Assembly: GCA_003254905.1 (NCBI GenBank)
Contig: QANU01112129.1
Coordinates: 1-64,000 of the forward strand
DNA from: Nissolia schottii
Taxonomy: Eukaryota; Streptophyta; Magnoliopsida; Fabales; Fabaceae
DNA length: 64,000 bases
Direction: 5' to 3'
Under the pieces are notes generated by a model. It made no database searches and had not been told where the DNA came from. It saw nothing but the letters and a program-made list of their open reading frames with translations. Shown piece after piece: positions 12,601 to 24,600 of this stretch (within the stretch, counting starts at the first letter, position 1; each line of letters begins with the position of its first letter). The translations under genes were made by a program, and so were the position numbers.

Positions 12601-15600
12601 AAAGTTACCAAATTTATACATATTGAGGTAAACTCGCAAACTCGTTGATAGATTTTAACCCGCAAACTCTCTAGTAAAATCGAGAATTTACTTAAACTCG
12701 TACAAGTTTACCAAAAAAGAGTTTACATGAGTGTTAGCTAGTTTTGTGTAGTAAAATCGTAAACTTGTAGGAAGTTGGTTACATGCCCTCACTAAATTTT
12801 ATCATTAATTCATTTTTTCCTTTAATTATATTTGGTTCTCATAATCACTACTTCAATCATATGAAGTTGGTGATGAATTTTACATTGTGAGGGCATGGAC
12901 ATTAAACTCTATCCAACATTATATAAGATTGATGGTGATTTCACTTTCTCGTTACTTTGTAAATTGGTTAAGGGTGTATTCACATATTTGTGGCATATGC
13001 AGGATCGATACATTAACGAGTCCTGATACAGGTTATTCACAATTCATACAAAACTAGTTTTCAAAGAAGAATTTGTAAAGATTTATAGACGCTATGTGTA
13101 AGATTACAATTGCATATAAATATGTAAGATTATATTGTACAACTATGGAAATTTTATCTAGAAATCCTTCTTTGTGCGCTTTTATACTCATGGCGTTCTA
13201 CTCATACATTGTTATGACTTTAATTATTGCATATATATAAGTATTAGATGAGATCAAATACGGAGACAAAATTTTTATATTTTTTATATTTCACTAAAGT
13301 TGAGACAAAGAAGGCACAAAATTTTGGCATAGCTAGACATGAAATTAGGTCTAGCAGAACATGAATTTTTTGTCTCCGTCTCAATATTATGTCCCTCTAA
13401 CCAAACTCCCCTAAAGGACTCTTAAATGATCACATGTTTAAGAAAAAAAAACTTATATTAATAAAAAAAATGGTTGATACAACAATTGGTAATGAGTGAT
13501 CTCATATCCAAAACAAAACACATGAGTTTGACTCCCAATTAGGACTACTTCAGTATATAATTTGTATATATTCTTGTAAGTGTTCAAAGAGTCTGAAAAC
13601 ATACTTTAACCCTAATAAGATGATTGGTGTCAAATCCACCAAAATTTTATTAAAAAAAGAAGGAAAAGCTTATATTGAACTTTATGATGAATTTATCATG
13701 TATTCAACATTGATAGTAAAATTACCCAATACATGGACACAAAAAGAGGGTAAAGTGGACATATGGTCAACAAACTTGCTTGTGCCGTATTTGTTGGTTG
13801 GTCTAATTAATCAAACACTCATACACAGTAGTCAAATTCAAATAGCTAGCAATTGGACCACATTGATTCACATACATATATAACTGTCCAGTGTGTTGCT
13901 GGAGAATTCCAATGCTGCATTGTATCGCTATTTCGGGTACATTATTACATAAGCTGCAATTGCGTTGCTGTTTGATAATGTATTGATCCTCGTGCACAAT
14001 TACACTGCTAACAGTATACTCATTTATTTAGAGAGAGACCCTATCAAGTGCAGTACCGAGACATGTTGAAGCAACAAGGTTGCAATTTGCAAAGAAGATT
14101 AGTAATTATCTATTTTTTTTTATTTTTCTTTGAAATTATTCACACAATTTATTAAGCCTGATATATAAATTCTTGTGTGGTCCTGAAACGTCATGTTAAA
14201 TATGATTCAGATCACACGGTAAATAATATTTTAGTTGTATATGATTTGATCTTAAGTTTATCCAAACACTTTAAGTCCATTCAAAAATTAATCTTTTAAG
14301 TCAAGAGTGATAATTAGACAAAAGCTTAGAAAAATAACGGCTCTACGATTTAAACATTTGGCATCATGGGTAATTAAAATTTGTCTAGAGTTATGGATAC
14401 GATAGACCTCTTTGTTAATTAGGTTTCAGTTTGTTCCGGAAAAAGTTTTAGAAAGTCCAATCGATTAAGATGTGACAGGCCGTCTTGTTAGGTTAAAAAA
14501 AAAAAGTAAAAGTTTTTTGGCAGAAGAGTATTAAGGAAAATGTATCCCTTCACATTATAGCGATTATATGAAAATCAACTAAAGGGTATAGAGTAAACGA
14601 ACGATTGGAGTTATAGAATTTTTTAATATGCCGAGTAGATATTAATGGCGTCGATCAAGCAATAATAGCATCACTCATCCTTCAAAGAAAAGAACATTTG
14701 TGTTTAGAAAAAAGACTCCTACAACCTAACTCTGATTGATGAGTATAGATTTGATATATATTTTTATCTCTTAATATATTTTGACCGATTGACCTAAATG
14801 AGTGGATGATGGTGTGGTCCACATTCCAATGGTAATTGAAACTCTACTTTAACTGCAATGTTATATTAATTTGCTGTATAATATATATTTATAATGTTGC
14901 AACCATGCAATCATATTAAAATAAAATAAAATCATAATACGATTAAAGGAGCATGAGGATGACAGCCACTACTTGCTGATGCACTTGCCTTTCTTCGCTG
15001 TTTTAGTTAATTAGCTGCTGTTGCTGTTATTAGTTTCCATTTCTGTTTGTAACCTTTGGTTGTTATTAGTTGTTGAGTTTGTTACTTTGGGAGGTGTTAG
15101 TGTGTAACCTCATTAAGTGAGGAATATGGTGGACCATCACATCACTACACGAAGCAGAGATTCTTCGTCTTCATTTTCTCATTAAATCATATTCAACACC
15201 TATATATAGAGTGTTGTGCACACTCATTTTAACTTCATTCAGCTTTGTCTATTTACCATGACATGACCAAATCAAATTGCTGGGTTCATCCATGTTGATA
15301 TGTTGTGCAGTCACACAAAAAGAAAAAGAAAAATAATTCACATTAAGAACATGATTTACTCGTAGTTCCCTTATAAAAACCACTCTAATTATCTACAAAA
15401 AGTGGCACAAGAAATACTTCTTTTAGATCAAAAGCTCTTTCATGAAAATTAATTAAGGCAGGGATTTGTTGCTTAAACAATATATACCCAATGAACATAT
15501 CAATTTCCTTGATCATAAAAATATTTACAAAAAAGAAGCAAAGGAAATTGGGCAAATTGTTACCTTAATTACAGGCCTTCAGTACACAAACACCAAAACC

Positions 15601-15791
15601 TGCAACCTTTTAATCCAAAATTACACAAAGGAAGCATGAGGGAGGAAGAAGAAAAAAAAGTGACCAATTGATAAACATACAAAATAATACAATTGTCCAT
15701 TTTCAAACATAATGGAAAAAAATAAAAAAGAAAAAGAAACAAACCTTCATTGGTGCCATATTCCAACACTCAAGTGATGAATTTTGCCATT
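9607..15791. other. Long AT-rich intergenic region
   Basis: No coding signal beyond short chance frames. Recognisable pieces are a TA run near 10617-10633, an (ACTCG/GAGTTTA)-rich stretch at about 12200-12770, and a SINE-like remnant near 13466-13610. Pyrimidine- and purine-rich tracts occur near 10975-11010. Nothing else is supported. Confidence 0.45.
13466..13610 (+). mobile_element. Degenerate SINE-like remnant
   Basis: An A-box-like TTGGTAATGAGTGATCTCA and a B-box-like GAGTTTGACTCC lie about 40 bases apart, the spacing expected for a tRNA-derived pol III promoter. No clear tail or target duplication is visible, so this is tentative. Confidence 0.3.
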
Positions 15792-15935
15792 TCATCCTCC
15801 CTCCATTAGTTCTTCTTCTAAATGTCCATTAAGATTGACCATGTGTGTATCATCACCAATTTCTATACATAAGCCCTTAGTTAGCTCTTGCTTAATTCCT
15901 GTTCTTCTCAATGAGTCAACCATCTGCTTTATTTT
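15792..15935 (-). other. Small unexplained open frame downstream of the trihelix gene
   Basis: From a TAG at the upstream side, an open frame of about 47 codons on the minus strand reads SKIKQMVDSLRRTGIKQ and so on, and ends in EEELMEGG and TGA (15792-15794). An ATG is available at 15923. It is less AT-rich and less repetitive than neighbouring DNA and lies on the same strand as, and 520 bases beyond, the trihelix gene. It could be a last exon of that gene, a small separate gene or chance. A CAG precedes the ATG, but the stretch before it is purine-rich, which is poor for a splice acceptor. I do not recognise the peptide. Confidence 0.25.
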
Positions 15936-16454
15936 ACTCTAATATGGTTTTTGGCTTTGCTTTTATTGAGCTTTAAGCTTTACAGTTCTCCCCCCACAAA
16001 TTCCCTCCATAAACTAACTCATCAAGAAGGGAAAGAAGCGTTCCAAACATTGCTTGTTTTGCCTTTGATCATTGATATCACCAAATATAGGTCCATAGGT
16101 ACTCCCTTGATTATTGTATATAGGGGAATATTTACCATTTTCTCAAAGTAAAAATAATAAATTCTTGAGCTTTCCTTGCAATTCTTGTTTCCTTCCTTGG
16201 CATCATGTATAATTGTTGATGATCCTTTCCCAATTTCTCTTTGCACGTCAAATCAAATCAGTCCTTAATTCACAGCCAAAACAGGCCACCACTTTCCTCT
16301 CCCATGTAAAAAAAAATGTTATTTGTAAGAATTAAGCATACTAGACAAGGTATAGACATAATAGAGAGCGAGAGAGAAAGACACAAATTTTTAAGTGATG
16401 ATTGATATTAAACGAAAAAACCTAAGAGTTTGTATCTTTCTCGTTTAATTATGT

Positions 16455-19400
16455 CTATAAGATGTCTGCTTTTGGATGCGCAAATAACACTTCTCTTTGT
16501 GGAAACCTAGTCTCCACCTCAGCCCTCAATTGTTGAAGCCTGGTAAACTCAGATTCTGGCCAGCAGTCAACACCTCTAACAACAACATTGCTATTTAGTA
16601 TCTCACTTCCATCCTCATTATTCTGGTTTTGGTCTTGGTTTTGGATTTCACCCCTCATAATATTGATCACACCCTCCTCATGATCACGAGGAATATTTTC
16701 AGCCTTGATGATTTCTCTCCTTGTTAGCTTTTGTAAAGCATCCATTAGAGCAACATCCCTTGCTTCAATCCATGCCCTTTCTTTGGCCCAAAACTTGTGC
16801 TCTCTCTCAAGCCTCGTTGCCTCTTCTCTTCTCCACTCTTCCTCTCTCAAAACCCTCTCCTTCTCCTTTTGTTCCATTGTCTTCACTAGCTTCTCCAACC
16901 ACTCCTCTTGCTTCTCCACAAGCTTCCTCATTTGTGAGTCAATGAACTCCTTGATCTTCGCCTTCCAGCTCCTGTTGTTCCTCTTCCTCTTCTTCTCCGT
17001 GGATTCATCATCATCATCATCATTGTCATCTGAATCCTCAGATGATGGCAATGATGATGATGTGTCGAATCTGGTAGTGGAGTTAGTAGTGAGGCTTATG
17101 CTATCACAATTATGCTTATTGTGATGATGATGAGGAGAAGGTTGGTAATTGGGGACATATAGAAGGTTGGTACCACCAAAAATATTATTATTGGTTTCTA
17201 TTGTTGGGGCTGAAGAAGAAGACATGTTGTTGTTGTTGTTGTTGTTGTTTTCTCCATATAAGGCTTCAAGTTGGCGAAAGAACCTGTAATGCTTCCCATC
17301 TTGTCTTCCTGCTTTGCCTTCCTTTGTCTTCTTGTAATACTTGTAGAGGTTCTCAAACTTCTCCCTACACTTTTTCCCACTCCTTTGGTATCCATGCTCT
17401 TCACACATGATCCTATAATATATAACATCATCAACACAAAAAAAAAATAAAAAAATGTATAATGGGTATGGAAGGAATTAATAAAACAACAAAAACATAA
17501 AATAAAAAAAAGGTATAGGAACTACCTAATGCATGTTTAGTTTAATTGGTGTCGAGAAAGTCTAGATTATAGTTTTAAAGGATACAAATTATTTTGTCTA
17601 TTTCGTTTAACAGTTCAATTTCTAACAATTTAGAGTTTTAACATATCTATTAATTTTTACTATATGCAGTTCTAACAAAGAGAATGTTACACTTTTAAAT
17701 GCATCAGTAAAAGTAATTTTGTTCATTCTTATAATTTTCTACTATTATTAAGAATATTTATTATTTTTTCCTTAAGTCTTGTGCTCGTTAAAACGTGGAT
17801 AGGTAAATTGAAGCAGAAAGATAAATTTCAACTGTTCAATTGTATTTCAATATGATTTTATTATTTTTTTTTGGATTTGTTTATTTATAGTTTTAATCCA
17901 TGATTTTGGGCCGAAGTTAAGTAAAGTAAAAATTGTTTCTCCTTTGGACTAAACTATTTCAATATGATTTGTAGGAGATAGTATTAGAACCCTAGTTAGA
18001 GGGTGCTTGAAGGAATTCCCAAAAGAAGCCCCATGTGAGGATGATCCTTTTTGGTAGTTAATAATTCTATGCTAAAGCCATGCAGTGACGTTTCTTTATG
18101 TTCATGCTAACTAGTTAAGGCAAGCATGATTGATTATATGCATATATGACAACTCTTAAATTGCCATAGAAATGAATAAGTCTTCGAAGTAAGAGCCTCT
18201 CTGGTTAATTGATGTCATTTCATACGATAGATAGACAGGTGCTAAGGCATTGGAATGATCAATGATTTTTAAAAAAAAAAAAAAACAAAAATGAAGGAAA
18301 AATAAATAAATAAAACAAGAAACAAAAGGGGGAAAACTTGCACCTAAAAGAGGGGTACAAATTTTCAAGATGGGAAACAAGGCAGTGATGAAACCGTACA
18401 ACAAATTGGGTATGTGAACTCAACTGCGTTTATATTTATCAATAATCGAAAAACATTGAGATGACAAATTAACAGCTAGTGTATGCTCATACATTCCAGG
18501 CTAGCAAAAAAGAAATCTTAACAAAAATTGAATAATGCTAAAACTTCCCAATTTTTTGTTTTTAAAATCAATCAACCTTTTAACACCAACATATAGATCA
18601 TCAACCTTGTCATCTTATACAAATAATTAAATCTTGAAGGATTTGCAAATATGTATTGAATTAATAGTTTGTCCTCAGTTTCATGAACTAATTAACAATT
18701 TCAAAACCCTCAACACAGTTGAAGACAAAAAAAAAATCAATTGAAAATAGAAGCAATAATACTATTTTGGATGGAAATTCACTCGATTCCACGTAATTTA
18801 GCTTAAGTTGAATTGGTCAATGGTACGTAAAGCTCTCTCAAAACGCTAGCACCCCTTTTCTATATTCACAAGACCTTATACTTTAAGAAAAACAAGCATT
18901 TAACCATTTGAATTAATCAGGGTTTAGTTAGAACTTGTGAGGTTCTGTAAGTAAAGTTGTTTCAAAAAGTTACTATATATTCACAAGAATCAACACAAAA
19001 ATCCTAAGGAAAAATCAGGTATTAAATCACTTAAACCAAGCAAGGTTAAGTCGAGAGCAAATACCGTTGACAAAGAATTAGAAGAAGAATAATAAGAAAA
19101 TTCAAAACGATAATGATAATGATAACAATTTGTTGAACTTGTACCTAGAGACTTCTTCCCACAAGGGACCCTTCTGGTTGGCCTCTTTGAACTTAGGGTC
19201 CATTCCAGATCGGATCTCAAGAAGGGTGAGGGTTTCCTGGCGGGGCCATCTTCCAGTGGAAGTGTCCCCTCCTCCGCCGCCCTCACCCTCCAGAAACCCG
19301 CTGCCACTAACTGGTGTAGGGGTCGAAACGGCACTCGTTGTAGCACCAGCAACCGTGCCAATATTCCCAGTCGATGCAAAATCATGGAGCCCACGTGGCA

Positions 19401-19629
19401 TCATCATCATGTCGCAGCCAAACATCATCATCTCCAAGTGTTGGTGCTGGTTGCCGCCGGCGGCGGCGCTTGATAGCGGTGGCGGCGGAAAGTTCCGGTG
19501 ACCGGGGGCAGTGGGTTGCGGTTGGATGGAATTAGGGAAATGAGGGCCGCTGACCAGTTGCCTTAGATCGGTTAAACCATAGCCATGATGATGATGATGT
19601 TGATGATGGTCATGGTCATCCATGACCAT
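16455..19629 (-). CDS. PTL: PETAL LOSS-type trihelix (GT-2 family) transcription factor, second domain truncated
   Basis: Trihelix factors of the PETAL LOSS group are nuclear DNA-binding proteins that limit growth between organs, notably in flowers. Exon 1 is 19629-19145 and exon 2 is 17412-16455, joined across a 1732 base GT-AG intron that splits an Arg codon inside the first trihelix. The product is 480 residues. The N-terminus is rich in His, Met and Pro. The first trihelix (about 127-200) is complete: GRWPRQETLTLLEIRS, then EEHGYQRSGKKCREKFENLY, then DGKHYRFFRQLEALYGE. A poly-Asn run, a His run, an Asp/Glu tract with KKRKR basic cluster, and a Glu-rich coiled coil with FWAKERAWIEARDVA (about 305-395) follow. 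The second trihelix starts (CWPESEFTRLQQLRAEVETR, about 445-464) but stops 16 residues later. Met3 could also serve as start. The first-domain and coiled-coil match makes the PTL group assignment strong. Confidence 0.9.
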
Positions 19630-19713
19630 GAGAGACTTAGCAGCAGTGTAGGGTGTAATAGTGTGGAATTTGAGATAGGAAGAGAAGAGAGGAAGAGAAG
19701 GAAGAAATTAATA

Positions 19714-19960
19714 GGAAGAGAGTATGAGAGAGAGAGAGATCAGGAAGCGGGAGGAACGGATCGTGTCTTCCAACGAAAAATAAAAGTAAAAAAATCTTGG
19801 GAGAGATTTTTGAGGTATGAGGAAGGACAATGGTCCCAATGTGTCTGAGACCCCCAGGTGTGTGTGTGTGTGTTTATGTGCTTTTGTTATGGTGTGTGTG
19901 TGTGTTAATGGCTATGAGAGACTAACAAGAGATATAGAGAGAGAGAGAGAGACTCTCCTT
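19714..19960. repeat. GA and GT microsatellites in the trihelix gene promoter or leader
   Basis: GA-rich runs occur at about 19726-19739 and 19936-19952, and GT runs at about 19857-19873 and 19891-19905, all within 330 bases upstream of the start codon. Seen from the gene they are CT and CA tracts. GAGA-type tracts in plant promoters can bind BPC proteins, which regulate flower genes; any such role here is inference. Confidence 0.6.
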
Positions 19961-20894
19961 CTCTCTGCTCTCTGTCTTTGTACTAGTTCATTAGTATACG
20001 TTTGGTATAATGAAAAATACGGGAATACTCTTTTGGATTTCTAGACTTTTATTCACGATCCTATTTCACGAGCTATATAAATAAAGTGTCAAAGTAGTTT
20101 TTAACGTTTTTTCTTATTGTTCTCCTTAGTCTCTCTATCCATGAACCAAAAATATTAAAGATTACATAGGACATCGAGTATTATATTAAGGATCAAATAA
20201 AAAGATTGACCGGCAACAACGTTGTTTTTTATTGGGGAGGGGAGACTCATTAATGATTAAGATAAAATGCTATTTATATTATTTTGCTGAGATATTTTTA
20301 AAGAGAATTTAAATACTGTTTAAATATTTTTTAGGAGTGGGTGTCAATTTTTCTCCCAACTAAATATTTAGAGGATATTTAATGTATCTCTTTTTAAGAT
20401 GTGAGTACGGTGATACAAATATCAATATTGCATTGGAAAAAATAAACTCTGATATCAGACAATCTCCTTAGTATTAGTGTTGGTTGGTGGTTAAGAGTGT
20501 GTGTGTGTGTTTATCTGTCAAGGACAACGCTGCTTCGTTCTGTGTCTTTGTTCAGTACAGTGCTTGGGTGAAGGACTGAAGCAAAATGGCCTAAACCCTA
20601 ATAAAGGGGCAAGAAGAGTAGAAAGAAAAAGAATAAGTAATATTTTTATATTAATATTACTGTAGAATACATAGAATATGTTTAAGGCTGCTAATTAATG
20701 AAGGCTTTGCATGTGTGGCCAAAAATATTTTTAGGATGAATGGAAGACAGCCAGTTTGCATTGCTGACGCGTGTATAGTGTGCCTTGGATGCTACTCCTT
20801 TTGACTCTGGTAATCATCAATTGCAACAAATCAAACCCCTTCCTCCTTCTATTTTAGATTGAAATCCAATTATTTAACTTTATTATGTGTACCT

Positions 20895-21640
20895 AAAATT
20901 TACTAGACTTTACCTTATCTATGTTGAGTCGATCCGTTGTTGTCTTAGGCTTATAAAAGTTGGTGATTTTTCACCTATCTTATAGGGGTAAATATCTCAT
21001 GTTATTTAATTTATTGATTTTTGATATTACAATTAAATTCATATAATTTTGTTATTATTACATATTTTACATGATTGTAATAAGTTTTTCATTAGTCAAA
21101 TCATTAAAAGAACCAACTTATGAAAGGTTTAGAGATTTTCGGACCATTTGAGCTTACAATGCACCTCTCTAAAAATATTGTATTGAAAAATATTAATTTA
21201 CCACATTAGATCATATAATTCATTAATATATCATATTATATCATGAAATCATAACAAAATTAGATGAATTTATTTATAAAAATTATCAAAAATAGATAAA
21301 TTTAATAGCATGGAGTATTTACCCCATAGGATAGGTAATAAACCACCATAAAAGTTATCTAGGCTTTACTCTAAGTAATATAGGACTCAATACACTCTAG
21401 GATTGATATCTTCGTGAGAATGGTCATCTGCAGTGGCTCATTCATTGCTTTTAGGACAGATAGACCCTGATACCATATATTAGATAAATGAGTGTGACTT
21501 AACTCAATTACTACCAAATAAATGGAAGTTGCCCATGGTCCTAACCCCAAAAGCTAGGTCAAGAAAGAGGATTACCTTAGACTTATGAAGGTCATTTAGG
21601 TTTTATCTCTAAATAACGTGAGACTTCATATCGACAAGAA
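20895..21640 (-). mobile_element. TRIM-like LTR element, interrupted by a MITE
   Basis: On the minus strand a probable LTR (right copy about 21480-21640) is followed by TGGTATCAGGGTC (complement at 21465-21477), a near match to the initiator tRNA-Met primer-binding site. After about 80 internal bases a second, truncated LTR-like copy follows. Alignment of CTTATGAAGGTCATTTAGG (right) with CTTATAAAAGTTATCTAGG (left, after removing the inserted element) shows the two copies. The elements are short and non-coding, as in TRIMs. Outer boundaries are uncertain. Confidence 0.45.
20962..21347. mobile_element. MITE with 9 bp target duplication, nested in the TRIM-like element
   Basis: Imperfect terminal inverted repeats of about 85-100 bases begin GGTGATTTTTCACCTATC and, at the other end, read GGTGGTTTATTACCTATC from the complement. 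A perfect 9 bp duplication ATAAAAGTT flanks it (20953-20961 and 21348-21356). The duplication length fits a Mutator-type transposase. No coding capacity. Removing it with one duplication restores the LTR match of the element around it. Confidence 0.8.
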
Positions 21641-21649
21641 GTTGTAAAT

Positions 21650-24600
21650 TACGATATAATTTGATGAAATTAAAAATAATTTTTATATCTAGTTAGATTA
21701 GTAGCCAATTTTACTGTCATTAATCCATAAAATTCTTGTAATGTTATGGTTGGTCAGAGTTTTGTAAAGAGCTAGTTCTAACCCCGTAATCAATGGTTGT
21801 GAACCTTGAGAATGAAATGATTTATGTTGAGATCTCATTCTCTTATGTGCAGAGTTATGATCAATTCCTCGAGTCAGACGTAAAAAGTAAGTCAACTGTC
21901 AAAAAAAAACATATACTTGAATAGTTAAAGTTGTGTTAAACACAATATTAATCATGTTTTCTTGGTAACAGTTTGAAGCACAGTTGTCAAATTGCATGGA
22001 AGAATATTAGAGTATTGAAACAAGCTTCTAATTATAGAGTATACACTAATATGATTCAATACATTTCAAAGTTCAATAAGACTATTGCTATTTTCATGTG
22101 GCAGACTTTGCATTTTGTTTTAATGTAAGTATCTATCGATTCCTAATTAGAATTTCACAATCTTAATTTTTTAATTTATATATTGTGATAATTAGTTGTT
22201 AAGTAAGAGAAAATGCGAAAGATTATGGAGATCCCCGGCCAATTGAACATATTCTTGGTAAGAGTTTTCACTTTCTGTCACTCTTGTTGAGACTAATTAA
22301 TTAGAGCACTTAATTACTTACTACTTGAGTCAATATATTCTTTATGTTTTTCATTTATTGCAAGTTAAGTTATTTTATTGTAAACTAAGTTTTAACCACA
22401 TATATAGCTTCAATGTGAGAAGAGTTACGACAATGACATTAGTTTAATCCCATTAATATAGTTTGCTTAAATTATGACACCTTCGATGTATCAAAAGACT
22501 ATACACTGTGTAGATTGGTGGAATAAAGGGCATCACTTTCATTGCATAGTGATAGTTCCACTGTACCTAAAGTACTTTAAAAATAGGATTAAGATCGTTT
22601 AGAATGAATATATCATTTTAAAAGGAAAATAAGAAATATATAAAAAGTGAAATTCATGCGTAATATTTACTTTATTGATCTAAAAGTTTGAATACTTGAG
22701 AGATGAACACTTTAAAATAATTCAATTTTCAAATTAAAAGATGTGACATCTTTGTGACTTGTCAATGTGTGTTTGGTTTAGAGTAAAAAAGTTAGTATAT
22801 TTTTTTTGTGCACTTAGGATGTCTATATAGTAGTAATTAATTATATGACAATAATTGAGTTTACATAAAATAATAAATTGTTAGTTACAAAATATTTTTT
22901 CATTTTCATAAAGAAAAATTGAACTCTCAACCTCATTATTAAAAAATAAAGTAAATTACCACCACGTCACATCTTGTACTTAAAAGATACCTACGTTAAG
23001 AAGTGATTATTGTCACTCCTTTTGTGTACGGTCACTTCAATTCAATAAGGTTTTTTTTTTCTTTTTTTTTCTTATATTGAATATACATTAAGAATTTTAC
23101 ATATTGAGATAGTTAGCCGACAAATTCAGCTATGAATATTTGGGCAAGTTGTTTGCACTCATTCCATGATTGTCTCATCCTCACACAATAAAATTATCAG
23201 TTAATAGTAATAATTATTTTAATCCACATATCCTTAATAATTACCTTTTTTATTTTCTGTTATTCAATTGATTAATGATGTGTGTGTGAGACTGATCAAA
23301 CACTATCTGACCGATCAAACACTATCTTAATCAAACCAAATGGTGGATTAAAGAAAAAAGTAACTGACAATTCAGCCCTAACACACTTTGTCTCTTATAA
23401 ATAGGTTGATTCTTCGGTGCTATGGCACCATGTTTTTTCTTAACCTAAAAATTGAATTTTAATATTATATTAACTTAAAAATGGTTAAGTAATCATAAAA
23501 ATATTTACAATGATATCTTAATTTGAACAAAATTCTTCTGTCTCATTTATGTATCTCCTTCCTTATCCCACCAATAAAAAATTGTCATGTGTAGTATTAT
23601 GGATAGTTTAAGATGATTTGACGAAAATCATGCATAAAGTGATGTGAGTTGTCAACATGTAATTGAAGGAGGACAGGTGGTGAGTCGGGAAGTTGAGATA
23701 AGAGATCTTCATCCATCTTAATTTATATTTGTTTACATAGGTTTTTTTCAATTTTTATTTTTCAAAGACCGAATCCCCAAATTACACGATTATTTAGGGT
23801 TCTATAAAAAAAATTAATTTGAGAATCTGATTTTTGAAATTAAAAATTGAAAAAAATCATGTAATCAAATAATATTTAACAATTTTTAAATTAATACATT
23901 GTTAAAATTCAATTTTTAAGATGAGAGAATATGTTCACTCTAGGACCCAAAAGAACCCACCTAATAAATATAATCGGAATATCATAGTGTATATATATAC
24001 AAGCTAGTATGAATTGTCTCAATTTTTTTCATCTATAATAATTGAAAAAGCAAAATTGGACAATGATCATGAATGGCCCCATTTGTGATCTGTGATTTGG
24101 AGTAGGACCCCTTTTGGTCTTCGTCTGCCGCTGTATGCTATATTATCATCATATTCATAAATATATATAAACGAAAGCCCATGTGGGCACAAGCAGGTGA
24201 TGGCGATGTGTGTGCAAGTAGAAGTAATTACATACCTCCTGCATTAAATACCAAAGCAGCATGCCTTTTGGCTGTGCTTGTTTTTTTTCTCAATAACAAA
24301 AAATTAAATCACAAAAATGTGCGTGTTCATTTTGAAACTCATTGATGGAGAACAAGTTTTTCTAAATCCTAAAGTAACTAATTTAGTTATCCACTACTTT
24401 ATATATCATGTCATGTGCATTGTTTTTGGCCGCATGGCTACGATATGTATGGAGGAAGAAATCGAGTAAAAATAACTCAACTCTAAAAATTAACTTAAAG
24501 AAAAAAGATTGTCTTAAAATTATAAAAGTTATTAAGATTTATCTTATAAAATCATGTAAAAAATATATATATATATATAAAAGCATTCAATTATCTTTAT

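Noticed and set aside
12200-12770. Possible foldback element with AAACTCG/GAGTTTA words
   Set aside because: The words are frequent, but the two halves do not align as an inverted repeat by eye.
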